A stretch of 8,465 bases of DNA from the NCBI GenBank assembly GCA_027074255.1, contig JALTDI010000132.1:1-8465 (forward strand), in the 5' to 3' direction. Of the stretch, positions 1 through 6,987 are shown one piece after another. The position numbers and the translations under genes were made by a program. The DNA comes from Desulfurellales bacterium. GTDB lineage: Bacteria; Campylobacterota_A; Desulfurellia; Desulfurellales; Hippeaceae. Position 1 is the first letter of the stretch; the number at the start of each line of letters is the position of its first letter. Below the pieces are notes generated by a model. That model was not told the origin of the DNA. It did no database searches and was given only the letters and a program-made list of their open reading frames with translations.

Positions 1-929
1 GATTTCAAAGAAATCTTGTTTTTTTCAATAAAATCTATGACATCATTGTATTTTCCGAGTCTCATAAGCATATATAAAGCTTTTTCGGCATAAATTAAGC
101 TGTTGTGTTCTTTATATGCTTTGTTAAAATAGGTAAAGGCTTTTTTGATATTGCCCGCAAGGTAGTAATCGTTCCCTATTGCTGCATACTTCATATCCCT
201 GCGCAGATTCATTGTTTTATACAATTCTATGGCTTTATCGTATTTTTTTACTTTCTCGTATAAACTGCCCAAAAACATCTTAATTTCCAAGGAGTGTCCG
301 TTCATCTTAACGGATTCGGAGGCATATTTGATTGCATTATCGGTTTGATTTAGGAAGTTGTAGCACTGGGCAAGAAAATAAAGGGCCTGATAGTTTTTTT
401 TATAGTGCAGCGCTTTTTTAAAATATGTGACGGCTTTTCCGTAGCGGGCGTTTTTCATATATAAAATAGCAAGTTTTTCGTATGTATCAAATCCCTCACC
501 GAATATCCTTTTATTTTTTTCTATAAAATGCACAGCCTTTTCATCCTGCCGCTTTACTATCATTATGTCGAGCATACTGCGGTAAAAAGTTTTATAATCG
601 GGGAAGAGCTTTATGGCTTTATTCAAAAAATGCTCTGCTTGATCTAACTTTTTTGCATATAGCAGCATATCGAGATACTCGGCGTATATCCTGGGGCTTT
701 CTAAGTAGGGAAGAACCCTTTTATAGTTGAATATAGCCGTGTTCAAATCTCCTTTGTAGAGATCTATAAATGAAAGGGTATAATAATAATCTGTAAAAAC
801 CTGCTTGGCGGGAGTTATTTTATTTTTTGTTCCTGCATGAGTGCCCAAAGCTGTCAATATGGCTATTGACAGTATAACAGCGGATATAAATAGTGTTATT
901 AAATTAACTTTCTTCTTGTAAAAATTCAT
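1..929 (-). CDS. Membrane-anchored or exported TPR-repeat protein, C-terminus beyond the left edge (partial)
   Basis: An uninterrupted reading frame of 309 codons runs from the ATG at 929 to the window edge without a stop, so the protein is incomplete at its C-terminus. Residues 5-7 are lysines, followed by a hydrophobic segment at about 8-29, which reads as a signal anchor or uncleaved signal peptide. No lipobox cysteine is present; the only Cys is at about 189. From about residue 80 onward there are successive 34-residue-type helical repeats with TPR character, for example around 81-114, 150-182 (YGKAVTYFKKAL), 183-216, 217-245 (YDKAIELYK), 247-277 and 278-305. TPR arrays bind proteins or peptides; with this N-terminus the array probably lies outside the cytoplasm. 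The start is supported by GGAAGT five nt upstream and by the hydrophobic segment directly after it. It overlaps the end of ispG by 26 nt in another frame, so it is probably the next gene of the operon. No named family is recognised and no function is assigned. Confidence 0.85.
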   Translation of the reverse strand, partial: MNFYKKKVNLITLFISAVILSIAILTALGTHAGTKNKITPAKQVFTDYYYTLSFIDLYKGDLNTAIFNYKRVLPYLESPRIYAEYLDMLLYAKKLDQAEHFLNKAIKLFPDYKTFYRSMLDIMIVKRQDEKAVHFIEKNKRIFGEGFDTYEKLAILYMKNARYGKAVTYFKKALHYKKNYQALYFLAQCYNFLNQTDNAIKYASESVKMNGHSLEIKMFLGSLYEKVKKYDKAIELYKTMNLRRDMKYAAIGNDYYLAGNIKKAFTYFNKAYKEHNSLIYAEKALYMLMRLGKYNDVIDFIEKNKISLK

Positions 930-1980
930 TTACTACTTCCACAAATTCGTCTATCAACCTGTCTTCTTTAACCTTTTTTAAAATCTTTCCCCTCTTTATG
1001 ATAAGTCCGAAATGTCTGCCCCCTGCTATGGCCAAATCGGCCTCCCTTGATTCTCCGAGAGCGTTAACCACACAGCCCATAATAGCCACTTTTATGGGTT
1101 TGTCTATACCCGAGAGTCGTTTTTTTACCTCATCCGCCAAAGCTATTAAATCTATTTCTATTCTACCACATGTAGGGCAGGAAACAAAATCTATTGAATG
1201 TTTTTTTCTTAGGTGAAGAGAATTCAAAAGTTCATAACATACATCTATTTCGTTTTCCGGAGGTTCGCTTAAAGATATTCTTATCGTATCTCCTATTCCT
1301 TTTCTTAACAGCACGCTTAGAGCGCTTGTTGACTTTACGATTCCCTCCATTGAAGAACCGGCTTCCGTAACACCGAGGTGCAATGGGTAATCTGTCAGTT
1401 TAGATATCTTTTCGTTGCAGAGAATTGTAGTTTTCGGGTCTGATGATTTTATTGAGATTTTCATATTGAAAAACCCGAAATCCTCAATAAGTTTTATCCA
1501 ATTATATGCGCTTTCCACGAGGGCTTCTGAGGTGGGTCCGTTATATTTTTCTATCAACTTTTTTTCCAATGAGCCGCTGTTCACGCCTATTCTTATGGGT
1601 ATTTTATGTTCTTTTGCAGATTTTAAAATCTCTTTTGTTTTATAGAATGCTCCTATATTTCCCGGGTTTATTCTGACACAATCAACCCCTGCTTCTATTG
1701 AGGCTATGGCAAGCTTATAATCAAAGTGAATATCGGCTATTATAGGTATTGGGCTATTCTTTTTTATTGTCTTTAAAGCCTTAGCCGCTTCTTTGTCGAT
1801 AACGGCGCATCTTACTATCTCGCACCCTTTTTTATACAGTCTTTCTATTTGAGCAAGGGTTGAGTTTACATCCTTAGTATCGGTGTTTGTCATGGATTGA
1901 ACCGCTATTTGTGCATCTCCGCCAATTTTTATGCTTCCTATGCTTATCTGTTTTGTCTTTTTTCTTTTAATCCAGCTCAT
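904..1980 (-). CDS. ispG: 4-hydroxy-3-methylbut-2-en-1-yl diphosphate synthase (IspG/GcpE)
   Basis: This cytoplasmic iron-sulfur enzyme reductively opens MEcPP to HMBPP, the penultimate step of the MEP isoprenoid pathway. The 358 aa length fits the short bacterial form: a TIM-barrel domain (about 1-250, with QSMTNTDT at 28-35, ADIHFDY at 82-88, RINPGNIG at 103-110, RIGVNSGSLE at 130-139) and a C-terminal [4Fe-4S] domain. The cluster ligands are visible as C268 and C271 (CPTC), C303 (MGC) and E310; they sit at a constant offset of two from the E. coli ligands C270, C273, C305 and E312. The loop after the third cysteine reads CVVNALGE rather than the more usual CVVNGPGE. The ATG lies in an ATGA overlap with the end of rseP and has no good Shine-Dalgarno site, which suggests coupled translation. 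Together with dxr in the same operon it feeds UppS with isoprenoid units. Confidence 0.97.
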   Translation of the reverse strand: MSWIKRKKTKQISIGSIKIGGDAQIAVQSMTNTDTKDVNSTLAQIERLYKKGCEIVRCAVIDKEAAKALKTIKKNSPIPIIADIHFDYKLAIASIEAGVDCVRINPGNIGAFYKTKEILKSAKEHKIPIRIGVNSGSLEKKLIEKYNGPTSEALVESAYNWIKLIEDFGFFNMKISIKSSDPKTTILCNEKISKLTDYPLHLGVTEAGSSMEGIVKSTSALSVLLRKGIGDTIRISLSEPPENEIDVCYELLNSLHLRKKHSIDFVSCPTCGRIEIDLIALADEVKKRLSGIDKPIKVAIMGCVVNALGESREADLAIAGGRHFGLIIKRGKILKKVKEDRLIDEFVEVVNEFLQEES

Positions 1981-3071
1981 CTTTTTTCTATATGCTCTAT
2001 GTGATTTGTTATGTATTTTGTTACACCGTACCTTTTGAAGTCATTCATAAAGGCAAACAGCATCAATGCAAGCAAAAGAGCGATACCGACTTTTTGAAAA
2101 TTCTCCTGCACCTTTTCGCTGACCGGTTTTCTTCTTATTGCCTCGATTGTAAAAAACATTAAGTGTCCGCCGTCCAATACGGGTATGGGCAGGAGGTTCA
2201 ATATGCCGAGGTTTATGCTTATAATTGCAGCAAACATTAAAAATGCCGCCAATCCGCTTTGAGCGGCTTTTGAAGCAATATCCACAATCATTATAGGACC
2301 GCCGACACTGCTTGAGGGTATTGCTCTTTCAAGCAGGCGCACAAGTCCAAGAAGTGTAATTTTTGTGATATATATGGTTTTGCTTACGCCCATTTCTATG
2401 CCTTTTATAGGGTTGTATCGAATTTTAGTCATAGAGCCGCTCGGCATTATGCCGAGTAAACCTACGCGTCTTTTATACCCGAGAACGGTCTTTATCTCTT
2501 CCGGCTTGGGTACGGCTTTTAGGACTATAATTTTGCTGTTTCTTTTTATTGTAAGATTTACGGTTTTCCCGGGATACATCTTTATAATTTTGGATAAATT
2601 TTCCCAGGTTGATATTTTTTTACCGTTTATAGCCGTTATAATATCTTTTTGCTTTATTCCGGCTGAGTAGGCAGGTGAGTTTGGCTGAATTTTTCCGATT
2701 TGCGGAGAAAGAGTAGGAACGCCTATCGAATAGGCTATAGCAAAAAAGAGTACGGCTGATGCAATATTAAAAAAAGGACCTGAAAAAACTATTATCATTC
2801 TTTTCCAAACTGGCTGAGCAAAAAAAGCCCCCTCCGTATCCTGAGCGTCCCTTTCGTCTATTTCTTCACCCTTCATCTTAACGTAGCCACCAAGAGGAAT
2901 CAAAGAAAGAGCATATTCAGTAACCTTCGGTTTATACCTAAGCAGAATGGGGCCGAATCCAACCGAAAATCTCGTAACCACCACACCGACAGCTCTTGCC
3001 GCTATAAAATGACCGAATTCGTGTATAATTATCATTGCTACAAGTCCAACTATTCCGTAAAGCCAACCCAT
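1977..3071 (-). CDS. rseP: Site-2-type intramembrane zinc metalloprotease with one PDZ domain (RseP family)
   Basis: This polytopic membrane protease of the M50/S2P family cuts transmembrane segments of substrate proteins, classically anti-sigma factors and remnant signal peptides. The zinc site is clear: HEFGH at 17-21 in the first membrane segment and NLLPIPVLDGG at 292-302 supplying the third ligand D300. SGPFFN at 97-102 is the conserved membrane-associated segment. One PDZ domain spans about 122-190 (GKIQPNSPAYSAGIKQKDIITAING). Further hydrophobic segments lie near 95-117, 275-297 and 326-345. With 364 aa and a single PDZ it is shorter than E. coli RseP, which has about 450 aa and two PDZ domains. 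The start is supported by GGAGGA inside the last codons of dxr, ten nt upstream. No anti-sigma factor is present in the window, so its substrate is unknown. The end overlaps ispG by four nt. Confidence 0.96.
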   Translation of the reverse strand: MGWLYGIVGLVAMIIIHEFGHFIAARAVGVVVTRFSVGFGPILLRYKPKVTEYALSLIPLGGYVKMKGEEIDERDAQDTEGAFFAQPVWKRMIIVFSGPFFNIASAVLFFAIAYSIGVPTLSPQIGKIQPNSPAYSAGIKQKDIITAINGKKISTWENLSKIIKMYPGKTVNLTIKRNSKIIVLKAVPKPEEIKTVLGYKRRVGLLGIMPSGSMTKIRYNPIKGIEMGVSKTIYITKITLLGLVRLLERAIPSSSVGGPIMIVDIASKAAQSGLAAFLMFAAIISINLGILNLLPIPVLDGGHLMFFTIEAIRRKPVSEKVQENFQKVGIALLLALMLFAFMNDFKRYGVTKYITNHIEHIEKR

Positions 3072-3077
3072 AATAAT

Positions 3078-4229
3078 CTATCCTCCGATAAAATCTTTTT
3101 CTATTAAATGCACAATTTCTTTTTTTATACGTTCCGTTTCTTTGTCTATTTCAAATATATTGCTGCTCAAATCGTCCTCAAACTTGACAAATGCCTGTTC
3201 AAGTATAATGAAAATGTCGCTGAATTCTATTTTATTTTTTAGAAAATACTCAACGGCAATCTCGTCTGTTGCATTGAGCACAAGCCCGAGATTCTTATTC
3301 TCATCTTTTAGGGATGTATAAGCAAGCTCAAGTGTAGGAAATCTCTTAAAATCCGGTTTCTCGAAATGAAGAGTACCTATTTGGGATAAATCTATTTTAA
3401 ACTCCAGCTCCATTCTTTTGGGCTTTGTCAGGGCATACGATATGGGTATTCTCATGTCGTGGGCAGCCAGCTGAGCTATGATGGAGCCGTCCACAAATTC
3501 CACAGCGGAGTGGATGATACTTTCCTTATGAATAATCACCTTTATTTTTTCATAGGGTATATCGAAAAGCCATCTTGCTTCAATTATTTCAAACCCCTTG
3601 TTCATCATGGTTGAAGAATCTATTGTAACTTTTTTGCCCATTGACCATGTCGGATGTTTTAAAGCGTCTTTTGCTTTGATGTTGTCAAATGTTTTCCTGT
3701 TCAAAAACGGTCCGCCGGAAGCTGTCAATATTATGGAACTAACGAGTTTTTTGTCCCTATTTTCCAAACATTGATAAATAGCCGAATGCTCCGAGTCAAT
3801 AGGTATTATTTCCAAATTGTTTTCATCCGCCGCATCTTTTATGACTTTTCCTGCCACAACAAGGCTTTCCTTATTTGCCAATGCCAGCTTTTTTTTGTTT
3901 TTAAGTATGGTATGGCTTGGTATGAGGCCGTAAGTGCCTACAAGTGCGTTTATATAAATATCGGCTTCCTCTATGGAGGACAGCTCTATCAAACCCTGTT
4001 TTCCTTTAAGGAATACAATATTTTTGTATTTTGCTTTGAGATTTGAAATATCCGCATCTTCACCGGCACAGACATATTTGGGCGAAAATTTCTCAATCTG
4101 CTTCAGAGCTTCTTTTATGTTTTTATTGAAACTTATGCCGATAAGTTTATACCTGTTTGTGCGCGATAGTATATCAAGCGAGCTTTTTCCTATCGAGCCC
4201 GTTGAGCCTAAAACTACAATATTTTCCAT
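3078..4229 (-). CDS. dxr: 1-deoxy-D-xylulose 5-phosphate reductoisomerase
   Basis: Dxr (IspC) rearranges and reduces DXP to MEP with NADPH, the committed step of the MEP pathway, in the cytoplasm. The 383 aa length is close to the usual ~400. The N-terminal NADPH fold starts with GSTGSIG at 8-14. Metal ligands are D145 and E147 (PIDSEHSA) and E214 (MMNKGFE), matching E. coli D150, E152 and E231. Substrate contacts S171 (TASGGPF), H192 and W195 (HPTWSMGKK), S205, N210 and K211 are all present. Small deviations: the usual PDMR motif is HDMR (257-260), and the usual C-terminal NAANE reads NATDE (319-323). The start is fixed by the Rossmann motif immediately downstream. The ATG lies 16 nt inside the end of cdsA, with no recognisable Shine-Dalgarno site, so expression probably depends on cdsA translation. 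Confidence 0.97.
   Translation of the reverse strand: MENIVVLGSTGSIGKSSLDILSRTNRYKLIGISFNKNIKEALKQIEKFSPKYVCAGEDADISNLKAKYKNIVFLKGKQGLIELSSIEEADIYINALVGTYGLIPSHTILKNKKKLALANKESLVVAGKVIKDAADENNLEIIPIDSEHSAIYQCLENRDKKLVSSIILTASGGPFLNRKTFDNIKAKDALKHPTWSMGKKVTIDSSTMMNKGFEIIEARWLFDIPYEKIKVIIHKESIIHSAVEFVDGSIIAQLAAHDMRIPISYALTKPKRMELEFKIDLSQIGTLHFEKPDFKRFPTLELAYTSLKDENKNLGLVLNATDEIAVEYFLKNKIEFSDIFIILEQAFVKFEDDLSSNIFEIDKETERIKKEIVHLIEKDFIGG
3081..3086 (-). promoter_or_regulatory. Ribosome binding site of rseP, encoded by the last dxr codons
   Basis: GGAGGA on the minus strand encodes the terminal Gly-Gly of Dxr and ends nine to ten bases before the rseP ATG. It decides the rseP start. Confidence 0.8.
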
Positions 4230-4990
4230 AGGATAAGTATATATACGAAGAATACGGCAAATGCAATACTATCAAGCCTGTCCAGTATTCCGCCGTGGCC
4301 GGGTATTAGGTTTGATGAGTCTTTTTTGTTAAAAGCCCTTTTTATAACCGATTCTGCGAGGTCACCGAATATTCCGGCTATATTTGCCAAAAAAGCTATA
4401 ATTAGCCCATTTTTAATCGGAAATCCTACGATATAAGCGAATATTGCCCCGAAAACGCTTCCCAGTATAATGCCGCATACGGCTCCCTCAACGGTTTTTT
4501 TCGGGCTTATTTTTTTTGCAAGTTTGTGTTTGCCGAAAGCCCTGCCGCAAAAATATGCAAAGCTGTCTCCAGCCCAAATGGCTATAAAAAGAAGCATTAA
4601 AATCAATCTTCCGTTATCCTTACCGATTAAAAAATATGAAAAAGAGTATAGAGATACATAAATGATTCCGCCCAAAAAATAGTAATTAGATAAAAGAGCA
4701 TTTTTTTCAAGCGATTTAAAGCTAATTATCATATTTGCAATAAATACAAAGAACAGAGCTTCCGCTGCAAAAGGGGTATAAAAAATAAGCGTGAAAACAA
4801 ACAAAGCCGCAAGTGCGAAGTAAAGTGATTTGGTTAAATCAAACACGGCTGAATCCATATTGAGCCACTCAACATACGCTAAAAGGCTTATAAACAAAAC
4901 GGCTATACCGAAATAGTCCGATTTTGCGAATATGACCAGCCATACAACTATCGGAATGAGTATGACAGCGGAGGCAATGCGTTTAATCAT
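4214..4990 (-). CDS. cdsA: Phosphatidate cytidylyltransferase (CDP-diglyceride synthase)
   Basis: CdsA is an integral membrane enzyme that makes CDP-diacylglycerol from phosphatidic acid and CTP, the branch point for phosphatidylglycerol, cardiolipin and phosphatidylethanolamine. The 258 aa protein is mostly hydrophobic with about seven or eight membrane segments from residue 6 to the C-terminus. The family signature is complete at 214-240: S214, K217-R218, K223-D224, then GHGG at 231-234 and D237-R238-L239-D240. Upstream conserved blocks are GDSFAYFCGR (141-150) and ISPKKTVEG (161-169). It starts in an ATGA overlap with uppS and has no canonical Shine-Dalgarno site. Its last 16 nt are shared with the start of dxr. 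CTP ultimately derives from the UMP kinase product of pyrH in the same operon, a metabolic link that I infer from pathway knowledge. Confidence 0.96.
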   Translation of the reverse strand: MIKRIASAVILIPIVVWLVIFAKSDYFGIAVLFISLLAYVEWLNMDSAVFDLTKSLYFALAALFVFTLIFYTPFAAEALFFVFIANMIISFKSLEKNALLSNYYFLGGIIYVSLYSFSYFLIGKDNGRLILMLLFIAIWAGDSFAYFCGRAFGKHKLAKKISPKKTVEGAVCGIILGSVFGAIFAYIVGFPIKNGLIIAFLANIAGIFGDLAESVIKRAFNKKDSSNLIPGHGGILDRLDSIAFAVFFVYILILWKIL

Positions 4991-5694
4991 AGGCCGCCGA
5001 AACGCCTTTTTCTGTGCTGAAATTCATGAACCGCATCTCTCAAATCTTCTTTTGTAAATTCAGGCCAATATTTATCAAAAAATATCAACTCGGCATATGA
5101 GGATTGCCACAATAAAAAGTTGCTTATTCTTTTTTCCCCTCCTGTTCTTATCAGCAAATCCACATCGGGCATATCTTTCGTAAACAGATATTTTTCTATT
5201 GTATTTTCGGAGATATCGCAGGCTTGCAGTCTGCCGGATTCAGTATCATGCGCAATTTTTTTACAAGCGGCGGTTATTTCCAGTTTAGAACCGTAGTTAA
5301 GCGCAAGTGTAAGGGTTAGAGCCTTGTTGTTTTTTGTTTTTTCTATTGTGTTTTCGAGCATATCACGGGTTCTTTGCGGGAATACGGAGATGTCTCCTAT
5401 AACATTGAATCTGACGTTATTTTCCTTAAATAGGTTTTCTTTTTTTGTTATTTGTGTGTGAAGCAAGCTGATTAGGAATTTTATCTCTGTTTTGGGGCGT
5501 TTCCAATTTTCCGTAGAAAAGGCATAGAGTGTCAGATATTTAATCTTTAAATTTACGCTTTCTTTGGTTATATCGTCCACAACCTTTGAACCTATGTAAT
5601 GGCCGTATGTCCTTTTTTTTCCTAGCGACAAAGCCCATCTGCCGTTTCCGTCCATAATGACAGCTATGTGCAGTGGTAGTACAGCAGACACCAT
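4987..5694 (-). CDS. uppS: Undecaprenyl diphosphate synthase (cis-prenyltransferase)
   Basis: UppS adds isopentenyl diphosphate units in cis to farnesyl diphosphate, giving the C55 carrier for peptidoglycan and other wall polymers; it works at the inner face of the membrane. Numbered from the ATG at 5694 the protein has 235 aa. HIAVIMDGNGRWA lies at 9-21 with catalytic D15, FSTENW at 59-64, and RTGGEKRIS at 183-191. The residues D15, R19, R28, H32, R183, R189, S191 and E202 correspond to E. coli D26, R30, R39, H43, R194, R200, S202 and E213 with one constant offset of 11, so there is no insertion or deletion between them. An in-frame TTG sits just upstream at 5697 (TTGATG); ATG is preferred because it is the stronger start codon and shares one base with the frr stop. 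There is no strong Shine-Dalgarno site. Whether the enzyme makes exactly C55 cannot be read here. Confidence 0.96.
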   Translation of the reverse strand: MVSAVLPLHIAVIMDGNGRWALSLGKKRTYGHYIGSKVVDDITKESVNLKIKYLTLYAFSTENWKRPKTEIKFLISLLHTQITKKENLFKENNVRFNVIGDISVFPQRTRDMLENTIEKTKNNKALTLTLALNYGSKLEITAACKKIAHDTESGRLQACDISENTIEKYLFTKDMPDVDLLIRTGGEKRISNFLLWQSSYAELIFFDKYWPEFTKEDLRDAVHEFQHRKRRFGGL

Positions 5695-6248
5695 CAAATA
5701 GTGTTTATCTCTTTTTCTTTTGACTTTGTTAGTTCGTCAATCCTTTTATAGTCTTCATCCAAACTTTTTTGAATCTCTTTTTCAAGTTTCTTTGATTCGT
5801 CTTCGGATATTATTTTTTCTTTTTCCATATCCTTAATTGTTTTGTTTGATTTCTTTCTCGCGTTTCTCAATGCCACTTTATATTTTTCGCCCTCCTGCTT
5901 TAATAATTTTATTATATGCTTTCTGTCCTCTTCCGTCATGGGAGGGATATTTATCTTTATTGATTTGCCGTCGTTTTGCGGAGTAAAGCCTATATTGGCC
6001 TTCATTATGGATTTTTCTATATTTTTTATAATTGAGACGTCCCACGGCTGGATGATTACCGTTGAGGCATCGGGGGTTGATATGGTTGCAAGCTGCTTTA
6101 TCGGCATAGATTGACCGTAACTCTCCACGTTTATATTTTCAAATATAGCCGTATGCGCTCTTCCCGTTTTTACGGTGGTTAAATACCTTTTATATGACAT
6201 TATAGTTTTTTGAGCTGCTTTTTTGTAATCATCCACAATACTGTCCAT
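5694..6248 (-). CDS. frr: Ribosome recycling factor
   Basis: RRF works with EF-G to split the post-termination ribosome in the cytoplasm. The 184 aa length matches the family (185 in E. coli). The L-shaped protein is visible as a three-helix bundle, residues 1-29 and about 104-184, and a beta domain between them. Conserved blocks are VKTGRAH (26-32), the hinge and beta segment VESYGQSMPIKQLATI (41-56), IIQPWD (65-70), IPPMTEEDRK (101-110), and ALRNARKK (126-133), in which R128 and R131 match the essential E. coli R129 and R132. The ATG has an excellent AGGAGG four nt upstream, in the 24 nt gap after pyrH. The stop TGA overlaps the uppS ATG by one base, so the two genes are translationally linked. 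Confidence 0.97.
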   Translation of the reverse strand: MDSIVDDYKKAAQKTIMSYKRYLTTVKTGRAHTAIFENINVESYGQSMPIKQLATISTPDASTVIIQPWDVSIIKNIEKSIMKANIGFTPQNDGKSIKINIPPMTEEDRKHIIKLLKQEGEKYKVALRNARKKSNKTIKDMEKEKIISEDESKKLEKEIQKSLDEDYKRIDELTKSKEKEINTI

Positions 6249-6252
6249 AGTT

Positions 6253-6258
6253 CCTCCT
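6253..6258 (-). promoter_or_regulatory. Strong ribosome binding site of frr
   Basis: AGGAGG lies on the minus strand in the only sizeable gap of the operon, four bases before the frr ATG. It allows frr to initiate independently of pyrH translation. Confidence 0.88.
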
Positions 6259-6272
6259 CATTCATCCATAAA

Positions 6273-6986
6273 CTATTTTACTATGGTTCCTACCCTTTCG
6301 CCAAGGACTATTCTTTTTAAATCGCCCTTGTTTCTTATATTAAAGATTATTATCGGCATCTCATTTTCCATACATAAAGATATGGCCGTTGAATCCATCA
6401 CCCTCAGATTTTTATCCAGCACCTCTATGTATTTTATGGAGTATATCCTTTTTGCATTGTCGTGAATCTCCGGATCTTTATCGTAAACACCGTCAACCTT
6501 AGTGGCTTTGAGTATAACCTCGGCGCCTATCTCCATGGCACGCAGAGAAGCGGCTGTATCCGTCGTAAAATACGGATTTCCAGTTCCGGCAACAAATATG
6601 ACAGCTCTGCCTTTTTCAAGATGCCTAAGAGCCCTTCTTCTAATATAGGGTTCGGATATTTCCCTCATATCAATTGCACTCAGCACCCTTGTCTGGATGT
6701 CTATCTTTTCCAGAGCGTCTTGGAGTGCAAGTCCGTTGATAACCGTTGCAAGCATTCCCATATAATCGGCACTTGCTCTGTCCATTCCCATAGATGCACC
6801 TTTAACTCCTCTGAATATATTCCCGCCGCCTATTACAACGGCTACCTCAACCCCGAGCTCCATGACGTCTTTAATCTGAGACGAGATTGAACTGATAGTT
6901 TCTTCTGAGATGCCGTAAGCAAGAGACCCCATCAGGGCCTCACCGCTTAATTTCAGTAAAATTCTTGAGAAAATCGGCTTTTTCAA
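6273..6986 (-). CDS. pyrH: UMP kinase, TTG start
   Basis: PyrH phosphorylates UMP to UDP with ATP. The bacterial enzyme belongs to the amino-acid kinase fold, forms hexamers, and in the family is commonly activated by GTP and inhibited by UTP. The 237 aa length is typical. Motifs in order: LLKLSGEAL (10-18, phosphate binding), GGGNIFRG (53-60), DYMGMLAT (74-81), GTGNPYFTTDTAA (134-146), KATKVDGVYDKDP (160-172) and VMDSTAI (196-202). The start must be the TTG at 6986. An in-frame stop lies 12 nt upstream of it, and the first internal ATG, at codon 19, would remove the KLSGE motif. AGGAGA in the last codons of tsf gives a well-placed ribosome binding site. Only one base separates the gene from tsf. 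Confidence 0.97.
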   Translation of the reverse strand: MKKPIFSRILLKLSGEALMGSLAYGISEETISSISSQIKDVMELGVEVAVVIGGGNIFRGVKGASMGMDRASADYMGMLATVINGLALQDALEKIDIQTRVLSAIDMREISEPYIRRRALRHLEKGRAVIFVAGTGNPYFTTDTAASLRAMEIGAEVILKATKVDGVYDKDPEIHDNAKRIYSIKYIEVLDKNLRVMDSTAISLCMENEMPIIIFNIRNKGDLKRIVLGERVGTIVK

Positions 6987-6987
6987 A

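Noticed and set aside
1..903. A ~900 nt stretch at the left edge that looks free of complete genes
   Set aside because: Translation of the minus strand from 929 gives an unbroken frame to the edge with TPR repeats, so it is a truncated gene and not intergenic DNA.
6249..6272. Possible internal promoter or terminator in the pyrH-frr gap
   Set aside because: Only 24 nt, mostly taken by the frr ribosome binding site; no hairpin with a T-run and no paired -35/-10 boxes fit.
6462..6890. 142 aa open frame on the plus strand within pyrH
   Set aside because: Antisense shadow of pyrH; composition is rich in Ser, Cys and His without motifs and there is no supporting ribosome binding site.
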